This document shows positions 52,072 through 64,000 of a stretch of 64,000 nt of DNA, piece after piece. The stretch covers positions 6,637,688 through 6,701,687 of the forward strand of contig NC_066848.1 of the NCBI RefSeq assembly GCF_001640805.2. Reading direction: 5' to 3'. Within the stretch, counting starts at the first letter, position 1; every line of letters starts with the position of its first letter. Source of the stretch: Lates calcarifer (lineage: Eukaryota; Chordata; Actinopteri; Centropomidae). Made by a program: the position numbers and the translations under genes. Below the pieces are notes generated by a model. That model ran no database searches. It saw only the letters and a list, made by a program, of their open reading frames with translations, and was not told the origin of the DNA.

Positions 52072-54620
52072 ATAGAATCATTTAATTTTAGTGACAGACT
52101 ATTGTTTCTAAGACTAGATGGGTCATTGTTCTATTCAATGGAGGTAGCCACATTTAGAGACCAAAGCCCATACAGACTGGGAAATACTACTCTATATTAC
52201 TTTAATAACCTGATGTTAAATCTCTATCCCCAAACTGATGGTTGAATTTCTTTTGGTTCAGCCCTGGAATCTCCATCAATGATGTGCACACAAAATGTCA
52301 GTGTTTGTACAATCTTGGGTCCTCCTTGTGGTTTCTTTAAGTAACAGCTGCAGCTACAGTATGTTATGTCATGAATTTAACCAACCCGCCCAAAAACAAC
52401 TGTCTGTGGGTGCTGGTGTTTTTTTTCTTTTTTCTTTTGAATATGACTTGATATACAAGCCTCTCATCAAAATATGTAACAGCAAAGGTTGCACTCTTGC
52501 TCTGTGAAAACATTTGCTCCTGGTCATCCATTCATGTGTTTGACATTTCAACCGTGCAATATGTTTGCATGTATTGTAGAAGATACACAGATTATTTTGT
52601 ACCATATTTTTCTAACTGTCAACAGAATATGGTTCAGACTATACTGTTTATCGTGGAAAAAAACACTATCGAATCCAGAGTTAATTCTCTGTGCAGAAGT
52701 ATTTTTGTACGAATCACAACAGTGTTGAGTGATATTTTAAGTGTTGACATAGTGCCAAATTTCCATTTTCTGAGCTGTAGTTAGATATAAACACTGCAGT
52801 GATTTGGATGTAACATGGAATTAATAGAATGTGCTCCTGTGTATAACCAAATATCAATAACTCTTGACACTAAATAGTCCTTTATGTCTGCTTATGATCC
52901 ACTTATTTACAGATTTGTTAACCAAATTCTTTTCACAAAGACTTTCTCAAAGTCTAGGACTTTATGATGTAAATCATGAGTTGAATTAATAATACTCTGC
53001 TCTTTGAGTTGTAGTATAGTAAGTCACAATCAGTTATGGCACTATGTTTTGATTTCAGTTGTTTACATTTGACATATTTCATATTGAACTGAGCTTTTCT
53101 TTGATTTTGGTACAGCTTTGAGTAACTCATTGGTTAGCCTCAGTAAAAAAGATTCAATACCTATGTATTCTGTTTTCACTATACTTCTAACATTTCACAC
53201 ACTAAATATGGTACAAGACTTTTGTTTTTATTTTTTGGTTTGGCTTGTGTAGTATTTTATCTGTTATTACAATTTTGTTAATATCATTCTGCTGCTTTTT
53301 GATGGGGGAAAGGGATAAGGAGTGGGAATAGAGAGTTGGAAAGACTGAACGCTCACTGCTCAGTAGCATCTGTATCTTTAGTATGGAGTCTAAAGCAGAG
53401 CATAAACCCTTACTCTCTGAAGGTGTTACAAAAAGCTGACCATCAGGATTGGATATTTTTCTGTTGAAGTGCCTGAATATGCAAGGAAATCCAGTTTCTT
53501 CTCACTACATGAGGGTACTCCAAAAATAATGTCTCAAACTAATTCTCAGTCCTAAGCACAGATAGATATGACTATATGTTATTAATTTGTCTGCATCAAG
53601 CATTTTTATATTTTTTTCCCCCCAAAACTCATTATCTGAAAGATGTCGGTTTAACCAAGCACAAAGAAATCTGTGGTAAAGGCTTATATTAGATTGCCTG
53701 TCTAAAATTAACATTTCTTTATTAATAGATAATAAGTATTTTACATGGAATTAGAACACATAGGACCTCTGGGATGATTACATGTGCGTGCATGTTTATA
53801 TCTTTCTAAAAGTTTTGTAACTGATCTTGGATCTGTGTAAGAGGCTCATTCAATAATCAAATGACGTTCAGATGGGACTGAAGATAGTCATTTTTTTCAC
53901 TTCATAGCCTATTGTAATGGGTTTAAAGTATGTTTAACAGTTGTACCATTGGAACAAAGGTAGCGTCATACTTCAAGCTTTCTCATTTGGTTATATGTAA
54001 ACAGTTTGGTTTTGAAGAAAAAAAGAAGAAGAAACAGTGGCATAACTAATGCATGCATGCCTTTTTCCATATCAGTAAATGTTCAACCATGGTTGCAATG
54101 CCACAATGCCTTGTCCTTGTTTACATTCTCCCCCACTGACCACTAGTTGGCATTTTAATCCTACTCTTGCTGTTTGTTTAAAACTGCCTGCACAGTAAAT
54201 CTGTAAATAATTCTTTCTGAAGCTCTCTCTTACTTGTAACATTGTGTTTACTTTGCCTTTTTTGCTTTTTGACTGAATGGAGTTAGCGCACTTTATCATT
54301 AAGATGGCATATAATCTTAAAGAACCATAAGTTAAAACTAACCATACTTATGTGCTGTCACTCAGGTGTTGTAATAATCTTTGTGTCTTACTGTTTTTTC
54401 ACTCACAACTTCATAAACCAATTACACGCATTTAGATAGACAAACCAACATATGTATACTTACAGTTTGACAAAAACAGCACTCATTGTTGGATTTTTGT
54501 TTTCAGCAGTTACAAATGTACAACTTGAAGTGTGCCACACAACTTGTGCACCTGATGTTAAGTTTGGGGGGTGAAGTTGATGGTAATCTGACTTAAATAA
54601 AACTTTACTTTTTTTCTTGG
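52072..54620 (+). other. rab23: presumed long 3' UTR of rab23
   Basis: AT-rich sequence without supported exons after the rab23 stop. A good AATAAA at 54597-54602 is followed by a T-rich then GTGTGT stretch, which would give a 2.5 kb 3' UTR. Earlier cleavage is possible. Open frames within are spurious. Confidence 0.5.
54597..54602 (+). terminator. candidate polyadenylation signal of rab23
   Basis: AATAAA with a downstream T-rich and GT-rich element (TCGTGTGTAATT). Correct strand for rab23 and before the convergent bag2 3' end. Confidence 0.45.
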
Positions 54621-55277
54621 ACATCTCGTGTGTAATTTCAAATGAACGTACTCTTCTGACCATTATCTTTTAACTATATTTTGTTCAGGTAAGTAAACAA
54701 GGCTAGATAATCACAAAAGTGCACATGGTGTTGCGATGGTGTCCACCTTTGAATGATCGTTATTGGAGTAACCGAGATAGATGTGGAAGTTTGGTCATGA
54801 CACAGTAGTTTGACAGAAGAAAAATGTAACTCAAGGTTTGCTTACTAGCTTTCCTCAGAGCTTTCAACCACATGTCACATTCTTCCTCAACAGATGGGAG
54901 TTTGCTCAAGCACCATCCATAGAGGAGGTACATGAAATGTGATTGAAAACCCCTGGGCCTTGAGTTAAGACTTTTTAGTACAACTTACCAAGATGGTTAT
55001 AGTTGATTAGCATGTGACTATAGCACTGTGTGACCATCATTTATGTTGTTGTTTCATACAGTAAATGTTTTGGCTGTCTCCATTTAAAAAAATATCTTTA
55101 ATGCAAACAGGCTACAGTCTATAGAATAGCATAAAACGTATATATTACTGGATAATTAAGTGGAGAGAACAGGCAATCATCCATTTAGGGTGTTAGAACC
55201 TATGTAGTGTAGGTCCCCTGAAAACTACCTGTTGTATTCCCATCTATTACAGTAACAGGCCACCCTTGGCATATTCA
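54621..55277. other. gap between convergent rab23 and bag2 3' ends
   Basis: No gene, RNA or repeat recognised. Confidence 0.6.
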
Positions 55278-55290
55278 TTTATTAGTATTC

Positions 55291-55296
55291 TTTATT
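55291..55296 (-). terminator. candidate polyadenylation signal of bag2
   Basis: AATAAA on the minus strand about 675 bases after the bag2 stop; another copy at 55278-55283 lies just beyond. It fits bag2 in strand and position. Confidence 0.4.
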
Positions 55297-55970
55297 TACT
55301 TTTTTGACACACAGTTGAATTTTAAAAACAGCTTTGTGCAAATATGAACTAAAATCCACAGCATAATGTGATTTGTGTTGCCTTCACACAAAGAGGTAGT
55401 GTGTGCACATCCAAAATCCTTAATAACCAAGTGTCTGATTTTAAAAGGTGAAACAGAAAAAGATAGTTTAACACTGGATTCACTGAACAACTTTCTGACC
55501 TTAACTGCTCCATCAACTTGCTGTATCACCCTGGTAGACTATTTACTGACACATTATAGTCACTTAATTATAGGTTGATAATCTGCGCAATTTTCCAATA
55601 AACTGAGCAAACCTCCAGTGAAGCACTGTGCTACTGTATTTTTTTTCTGTTTGAAGTGCATATGTGAAGACGCTGTGCAGTGGGTTTACACAATGGAAAC
55701 AATCCATATTAAGTAGGTCAATGGAAATGATGATAATTTGAAAGTAAAACTCAATAGTGCACAGAAATCACTAATATTCCCTCAGGGAGAATAATGATGC
55801 CTGTTCACTGGTGGGTTGTGCTTTACTGTATTTTTGGCCCTAAGGTTCAGTATCACTGTAATTTGCCCCATAGGGACTCCATAGATTTTGTAAATAGTTA
55901 GTACAGGATTACAACAGTTCTCGTGAGGTTAGTGGCATGTAAGACACATTTTATGTTTTGGTGACAGGTC

Positions 55971-57642
<1,672 letters not shown>

Positions 57643-57695
57643 TCAGGGAGAACATTTCCTAACATGGGCTGCGACTTCCTTCTCTCGCTCCTCAC

Positions 57696-57705
57696 AGAAG
57701 TTTCC
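57696..57705. promoter_or_regulatory. weak heat-shock-element-like pair upstream of bag2
   Basis: AGAAGTTTCC fits the head-to-head unit pair nGAAnnTTCn of a heat shock element, about 170 bases before the bag2 start. A third unit is only partly present (cGAgg). A short match like this can occur by chance; a chaperone cofactor promoter makes it worth noting only. Confidence 0.25.
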
Positions 57706-57726
57706 CGAGGAGTCCAGATCACAGAA

Positions 57727-57925
57727 CAGTGGTTCCCAAAATCGGGTCCGAGGACGCCCTATAGGTCACTGAGAAGCTGCAGTGGATCCCCAAGAATACT
57801 ATAATTTACATATGTGTAAAAATAACTGCTTTGACAAGTGTCACGTTTTTAGATCAAATTATATAGTCCCATGTTTTTAGTTTGGTTCTATCACAACACT
57901 AACTTTTACAGTTTCTGGAACCCTG
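57727..57925. mobile_element. hAT-like non-autonomous element
   Basis: The left end CAGTGGTTCCCAAAAT and the right end TTTCTGGAACCCTGG are imperfect inverted repeats of the type found at hAT element ends (CAGnGGTTCCCAA). About 200 bases, AT-rich centre, no coding capacity. No clean 8-base target duplication was seen. It lies about 200 bases before the bag2 start codon. Confidence 0.5.
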
Positions 57926-59151
57926 GCTTAAAGCAGACAAGAGATGGCTGGGTTTTCATTTTAACTAGTTAAAAATAACTGGAAAATTAGATGACAGGCA
58001 AAAACTTTTTAAAATACTCTTGAAACACTGATTGAACTGATTTCTATCATTGATTAAAATGTTACAAAGATAATGTATTTTATGGATACTTCTCTAAATA
58101 TCGCTCACCTACTGAAAGAGAATTAGAGGGATTTCTCACTAGTGGTTGAACTGTAGTTGAAGGGTGCTAAATCCTACAATTAGGAGGGTACAAACCATAA
58201 AAACTCTCAGTTTTACCACCAGGACAATTTTCTCAAAACTATTTTAGTATACTGGACAGTTTCCTTTATTATATCTTTGACCTATAATCTACCTTGTCAG
58301 AATCATAAATTATGCAAGTGACTAAGAAGATGCGGAAAAGCAAACAAGCAAATGAAACCTATTTAGGAAATTCATGTATATCCCAATTAAGATGCATCAA
58401 CACAAAATACATCTTACTGCCAATTTGGAGTGTGAATCCACCAGTCACCAAATAGTCATTTTAAAGACAAGAGGAGAAACTATCAGAGCCCAAAAAGCTG
58501 TTTCCAGAACTGCAGCTGTACTTATACAGGACTTCCACTGGGAGAGTGTTCATATTTAAGCCAGTGCACAAAAATAATTTGGTGCAACAGCCAGTCTCCA
58601 AAGTTCCTTTTATCTTCATCCAGATGGGTGTAGTGCACTGCGTATCCTTTGTATCACATTATCACTTTTCTGTAACACAGCAGATTAATGGCTCTCTGAA
58701 TACTGTTGACTCCTGAGCAACATGATAAAGACAATAATGCGTGGTTTTCATTTTAGAGGAATGATCTAATATTCCATCACATTAAGTTCAGGACCTATAT
58801 GACAGCACTTCAGGAAAGACCGCTGCAAACAAAACACTGGATATAATGTCTGCAGTGAACAGTCAGACTGCAACTGGAGACACACTGTGGTCACTAGTTC
58901 AGCCATGGCATCTTGCAGTGTCATCGATACCATCTATAGCACATGTGTCGACACAGAAGTGAGTCTTCCACAACAGAGGACTGCACATAAATCTCAAACC
59001 AGCAGTCACAAACCAGCCTTCCAGAACATGGCATCTGCCAATGATCTGAGTGGTGCTTGAAGTAGAGAAGAATTCTAAAATGGAGACTATGATGTCCCAT
59101 ATTAATTTTAAAATGATTAAAAATGTAGACAAAGTAAAATAACAGCTAACA
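57926..59151. other. intergenic between bag2 promoter and znf451 3' end
   Basis: AT-rich sequence without supported gene or repeat. Open frames at 58374-58559 and 58899-59132 have no family resemblance. Confidence 0.65.
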
Positions 59152-59157
59152 TTTATT
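59152..59157 (-). terminator. candidate polyadenylation signal of znf451
   Basis: AATAAA on the minus strand 80 bases after the znf451 stop codon. Confidence 0.5.
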
Positions 59158-59236
59158 TAATATATTCTGAACACAATTACCTTGTACAAAACATTTCAAT
59201 GTCTGATGAACTGCATCACAAAAAGCTTTCAAGTCA

Positions 59237-62200
59237 TTAGTATTCCACAAGACTTCTTTTAAGCGCTTCTTCCAACTCTGTAAAACAAACAAACAAACAA
59301 AAAAACATGCACGTCATTAACATTATTAAGTGCACTAGTATCTTGGGCAGACATTTATTTTCTTTTATACTGTACCTGCTGACTCTCTTGCTTCTTCCTC
59401 ATTAATCAAAGACAGTGCATGCTTCATCTCATCATCTGAAGCATCTGTAATAGAATACACAATAAAAAAAATCATCTGGTTCATTAAAAGCTGTATTAAT
59501 ACTCTACTTTGTACACGATTCATGTCATCATACATGTCTATATTGTATACAGAGTGAAAGGCATTTCATAACATTCAGCTTGCAGATGTAATACCATGTG
59601 CTTAGTCATAATTTGATCAATATCTGAGTCAGTTTCATGTTGGACATACTGTATTTCATAGCTTTTGGAAAAAATTCTTAATAGAAGCACCAAAATGTGA
59701 TGTCAAATAACACCTAGATTTTTTAAAACGATGTTTTGCTGCATCTGCTGGCATCAGTTAAACAGTGTCTATTTATTGTTTATTGCCTACTTTCATTTGC
59801 CTCACTCTCTTTGTTGGCTTGACAGATGTTCGAAAACTTCACCCGCGTTTCATCTTCACTCTCTGCAAATGACAATATAAAAATGCTGTACGTAGACATA
59901 GATGATAAATGTCAAAAATGTGATGTAAACTGATTTACCATTGTTGTCTGGTTCGATCTCCACAGCATTGAGTATTTTTACGGTGGTAGGTTCTGCTTTC
60001 ATGTCTTTCTCGCAGGTCCTGGAGCTCGTGCAGGGTTCCAGCGTGCAGTGCTGGGAGTGATAGTGTTTATGGAAACTCGGTACACCCACAAAACTCTCCT
60101 GGCAAGCTTTGCATTCTACATCAAACGTCTTGTCCAGGTTCAAGGCTGCGTGTTTTGTGTGGACGTGAGTCTTGATCTGTGCGTAGGATTGCACAGACAC
60201 CCCACAAGGAGCGCACACATACTGACATTCCCCTTTAGCGGCCAGATTCCTCATGCACTGTGTGTATGTAGCTTTCATTTCCTCTTTGCTCTTTTCTGAA
60301 CCCATGCATGGGCATGTGGGCTGACTGGTGCTTTCAGTAATGGTAGGCTGAACAACTTCAACATCATCCATACAGTAATAGTCCTTACTGTGAAGACTCT
60401 TGTAGTGCGCCAGGAACTCCGCTTCAGATTCAAATTGCATGCTGTCGCAGAGACCGCAGAAGTGGGAGCTCTTTATCTGCCCATCATGCTCATTCACACA
60501 GTGTCTACGTACAGTGGACTCTTTAAAGAACTTCTGAGGACAGTGTCCACAGATGAACCTCTGAAAGCTGTGACTGCTCACGTCACTGCAGTGTTTGTGG
60601 ACGGCCACTTCAGAGTCAAAGATGTCCTCACACATCCTGCACATCCAAGTCTGGTCAGCCTTTGAAGAGGATGGCTCTACTGTGTTCTGCTGGACTGTGG
60701 ACTTAGAGGACGAATGTTTGGGGACTACGCTACTGGTGGACGGCTTGGCATCGATGACTGTGGCATCCTCCTCAGACACCTCTTGTTCTGTGAAGTAGGT
60801 GTGTCCACTGTGAGCTTCTGACACGTGCAACAGGATATCTTCATACCGAGGCATTTCCACTTTGCACTTGCGGCAGTAGAAGAGGAAATTGGAGAGATGA
60901 GCTCCCCCATGAAAGCGACTCATATGCAGGCGGGTAATTGAAGACTCTCCCATGTGTTTGCCACACACGCCACACTGATGGAAAATCTGGTTCACAGCCA
61001 AGAGATGCTTACTGGCTGTGGCCTCCTCTGAGAACTGTAGACCACACTCACAGAACCATGCTGTTGCTGAGTTTCTGCTAGTGCTGCCATTCACAATTGG
61101 GCTGAGCCTCTGCCGTTTGGTCGGAAATCTTTCACAATCATTTCTCTTCTGTTTTCTTTTCTCAAAAGGTGTTTCAAGGCCAGTGGATAGTCTTTTCCAT
61201 TCTTTAGCTCTCTGGGTGTGTTGAATTTCATCAAACCTGCAGAGCTGAAGAAGTGCTTTCTCCATTGTTTGGTTGACCTCCACATCATGCTGGGTCGATT
61301 CTTTGTGTTTCTCAATTTCAGCTTGGCTGAGGAAGATTTTACAGCAGAGGGAGCACTGCCCTTGCACTTGCAGCTGTTTCATCACCTGCACTATTGTTTT
61401 ATCAGCCTTGGCCACCGCACAGCCCTGTCTGCAGTACACACTGAAAAATAAAAATAAAAATAAAATAATAAAAAAAAATAAAAAATAAAGAAAAAACAGT
61501 AAAAAGTCAGTCCCACACAAAGAGTCCAGCAGAAATGTGCACAAAATCAGTGCATGTCACAAAAGTAACAAAACTTACTTGAAGTGAGCCTGAGCTGCCT
61601 GATGTGAGATCAGTACTTGGTGACATAAAGAGCATCGGACATTGAATGTTGTATCCTTGCACAAAGTGATGAGACGATTCTTAACATATTGTGGGACAGG
61701 AACTGGCAGTGCTCTTCCTCTGGGTTCTTAAACAAGAAAGGGAAAATAAACAAGAACAAAAAACAAGATGAAATAAGACTAAAATGGCAACCAACTCATT
61801 GTAAATCCACTTCTTTGAGTCCATTACTTTTGAAATTTTTTGGAAATATGAGGCATTATTGAAGAAGTAGAGAAAATAAAATAGTTCATTAAACCTTACC
61901 ATGCATGGTGAGAGCCTCTGTGAAGTGGTTTTTGGCTGACATATGCTGAAGACACTCATCTCTGAGGTTGAAGAAGAGGTAGCAGGCAGGACAGGCAAAA
62001 CACACAATCCTCTGATAGGTCTGAGTGATGCTGTGAGCATCGGCAGTAGATGACACCTATGGTTCAAAACAGAATAGTCTGGAATTAAATTACTCCTATA
62101 CATCAACATTGAACTGTGACTTTCAAAAACTAATTGATAAAACATCCACAGAGCGGGAGTCTTGTGCGCATAAACCTTAGACTCAAGATGTTTCCTCCAT

Positions 62201-63824
62201 GCTTCTTTGGTCTGAAAATGTTGACCACAGGCAACACAGGCAAAGAGCTCAGATGGACTTCCCTTCAGATGGATAGTTGGATCACAGGGGGAGTGATCAA
62301 ACCTGCACACAAAATATTTTACTCAGTAAAATGGTTCAAAGCATCATACCTACACTGAAATGAACAGAAGATGATTACCTTTTTAAGTGGCCGTCAAGGA
62401 GGGACGCATTGTCATAAATGCGACCACAGTTAATCACTGGACAAGTGTGTCTAGTTGAACTCTTTATGGGGAAAGAAGCAGGTCTGCGCCTTCTACCAGA
62501 ACCAACACCGATTACTCCTGGCTGAAGACCTAAATAAACACAAAGGTACAATATAACCAGGTGGAACACTTAATAGTACCCTGGAAAAAAATAAAAACTC
62601 TACATGACAGAAGAAAAACACAGATTTCCGAGTGACAACGTTGCTGATAATGCAACAGATCCAGATTAAAAATTTACCTGGCATCTTTAACCACATGTCT
62701 ACACAGCGCTTTGCTTCCTGATTAATTCCATTTGCAGAACTGAATGCCAACTCCTGCTGTCCATGAGCTTTTTGTAAGATTTGCTTCTCCTGAAAAAAAA
62801 AAACAAAACAAAAAAAAAACATTAAGACATGAACAAGTGAACAGAATTTTTTTTAACAAACCTGGCAGATAAACAGATGTGAGCATAAACTGGCATACAA
62901 GTGTATAATGTTAGTTCTGTAAGTGAAAAACACTATAATGTTGTTTACTGTCTGTTTGTCCTGTCACTGTAGGTTGCACCACTTATTTGTTTTCAATCCA
63001 TTCTGCCCACTGGGTGGCACTGTTGACCCCATATACCAACATAACACAGAAAATTCCTAGTTAGAATTCTTAAGTTTAGGAATTAAAAATGCTAATAACA
63101 GCTGTTAAGAAAGTTGTTACTGAGATTTTGGCAGCACTGAAGCTACAGACTGGCCTGGGCTAACTGATTTTTGCAGAGTGGTAAATATGCTTTCATAATA
63201 ATGCACCACTCTATTTTAGTATTTGTAAGATGATCATATGATTTTGATGAAAAGCAGATCCCACAAAGTGTATATGGCATACATACTTTCCTTTGTCACT
63301 GCAGATGTGCTGAATACATGTGAATATTTGGATGGAACCACTAGTAGAATGAAGTTATTTCAGTACTGATAACATAAAGTTGGAACTATATTCCTAACTA
63401 TTTTCCTTTTGTATTACTTTGTGTTAAAAATGTGCACTTGTGATAAGCATCAGTCATTTTGTTTTGTTAAATTACAATCTAACAAGCAACAAATGACACA
63501 GCAGCTCATTTTACAGTGGAGTGTCATTACCTTGAACGCTCTGCATTTATCTGCTCGTTCCTTCTTCTCTAGTGCCACCTGCTGTGCCAGTCTGTCCAGT
63601 GTAGATGTAACACGAGCTTTGTGTCGGGTGATTTTATCCTCAAGCTATGTTAGAGAGAGAGAGGGCACAACGATTTCAGGAAACTCTATACGAGTATTCA
63701 AACAATCTAATAAAGAAAAGTGGTCTATTAGGCCACTCACCACTCCTGTAAATGATGAACATCCCTCATCCTCACTGTCACTCAGCAGATCAATGCATTC
63801 CAATACTGGTCTGAGAGGGCCCTC
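59237..63824 (-). CDS. znf451: zinc finger protein 451 (ZATT), SUMO E3/E4 ligase, 5' end outside the window
   Basis: Eleven exons on the minus strand: 63741-63824, 63531-63644, 62678-62789, 62379-62529, 62176-62302, 61900-62056, 61579-61726, 59939-61440, 59791-59862, 59376-59444, 59237-59277 (TAA at 59237-59239). They join in phase into 858 residues without the first exon(s). The first residues EGPLRPVLECIDLLSDSEDE hold the PLRP linker and the second SUMO-interacting motif; the first motif must be upstream. Human ZNF451 uses SIM-PLRP-SIM as its minimal SUMO2/3 ligase and helps TDP2 clear TOP2-DNA crosslinks. About twelve C2H2-type fingers follow, with ZNF451-specific stretches MWLKMPG, HLKRFDHSPCDPTIHL, WFCECGLQF and LHMSRFHGGAHLSNFLFYC. 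The C terminus ELEEALKRSLVEY is a ubiquitin-interacting motif nearly equal to human ELEEAIRRSLEEM. The human PIN/NYN-like region before the UIM is missing: introns there are 76, 346 and 98 bases. An acidic stretch from exons 59791-59862 and 59376-59444 replaces it. Confidence 0.95.
59445..59790 (-). other. znf451: znf451 intron
   Basis: Donor gtaggc at 59790, acceptor ttacag at 59445. Too short and without open coding sequence for the domain seen at this place in the human protein. Confidence 0.8.
62790..63530 (-). other. znf451: znf451 intron
   Basis: Donor gtaatg at 63530, acceptor ttcag at 62790. AT-rich; nothing recognised. Confidence 0.8.
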
Positions 63825-64000
63825 CTGAAGAAAGTACAAGACATCATGTCATTAAGTGTCATAAAAACACATCTACACCTACAGTTATCAAATAAGTCTT
63901 CAAACTATGTGCAATGTAAAAAGAGTGGTTTCTTGAGGTTTACTAGTCCATCACAACAAAGGTGATCTTTGCCTGAATCACTGCTAGTTACGCTATTAGT
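63825..64000 (-). other. znf451: znf451 intron, running off the window
   Basis: Upstream of the acceptor cttcag at 63825. No exon with the expected first SUMO-interacting motif is visible before the window ends. Confidence 0.7.

Noticed and set aside
59400..59444. SDDEMKHALSLINEEE as a second ubiquitin-interacting motif
   Set aside because: It lacks the serine at the expected distance from the core alanine; the true UIM is ELEEALKRSLVEY in the next exon.
59856..59938. C-terminal extension of the 562-codon znf451 frame with hydrophobic residues
   Set aside because: It reads through the donor gtaaat after 59939 into an intron; the conserved UIM is reached by splicing.
60048..61488. Several plus-strand frames of 60-91 codons
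   Set aside because: All are antisense shadows of the znf451 zinc finger exon.
61441..61544. Hydrophobic, phenylalanine-rich N-terminal part of the same 562-codon frame, resembling a membrane segment
   Set aside because: It is translation of the A/T-rich intron before the acceptor at 61441.

Overview
This is ordinary vertebrate nuclear DNA, and almost certainly a teleost, probably a percomorph. Genes are split into short exons with GT-AG introns, there are no bacterial operons, and base composition is AT-rich. Several interspersed repeats are of types I recognise from percomorph fish: a long-inverted-repeat MITE with a TTAGCTTAGCTTAGC-like core, a TACCTCTGCCAAGG-ended element, and a Tc1-like relic. 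Five conserved protein-coding genes were reconstructed by joining exons with consistent splice phase and comparing with human proteins from memory. No database search was run.

Layout, left to right: (1) 1-8011, plus strand: the last three coding exons and flanking introns of khdrbs2 (SLM1, a STAR-family splicing regulator). (2) 8012-26.3 kb: about 18 kb with no gene I can support, holding two copies of a palindromic MITE, a (GA)30 microsatellite and other sequence of unknown role. (3) 26.3-46.35 kb, minus strand: prim2, the DNA primase large subunit, with 13 coding exons. (4) 46.35-50.3 kb: divergent prim2/rab23 promoter interval with an E2F-type site. (5) 50.39-52.07 kb, plus strand: rab23, six coding exons. 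(6) 55.97-57.53 kb, minus strand: bag2, three exons, tail-to-tail with rab23. (7) 59.24-63.82 kb, minus strand: znf451 (ZATT), a multi-zinc-finger SUMO ligase whose 5' end lies beyond the window.

The order znf451-bag2-rab23-prim2 matches human 6p12.1-p11.2, while KHDRBS2 is at human 6q11. The prim2-khdrbs2 gap here therefore corresponds to the place where human chromosome 6 has its centromere. The genes are not a functional pathway (replication priming, Hedgehog/ciliary trafficking, chaperone control, SUMO ligation, splicing); they are a conserved synteny block.

Main points for a second look: an apparent one-base insertion in a T5 run at the start of the last prim2 exon, which breaks a reading frame that is otherwise well conserved on both sides; a znf451 with no room for the PIN/NYN-like nuclease-fold domain of the human protein but with the terminal UIM kept; a CaaX box in Rab23 ending in leucine; and a short upstream ORF before rab23. 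I found no CRISPR, rRNA or tRNA gene and no convincing novel system.
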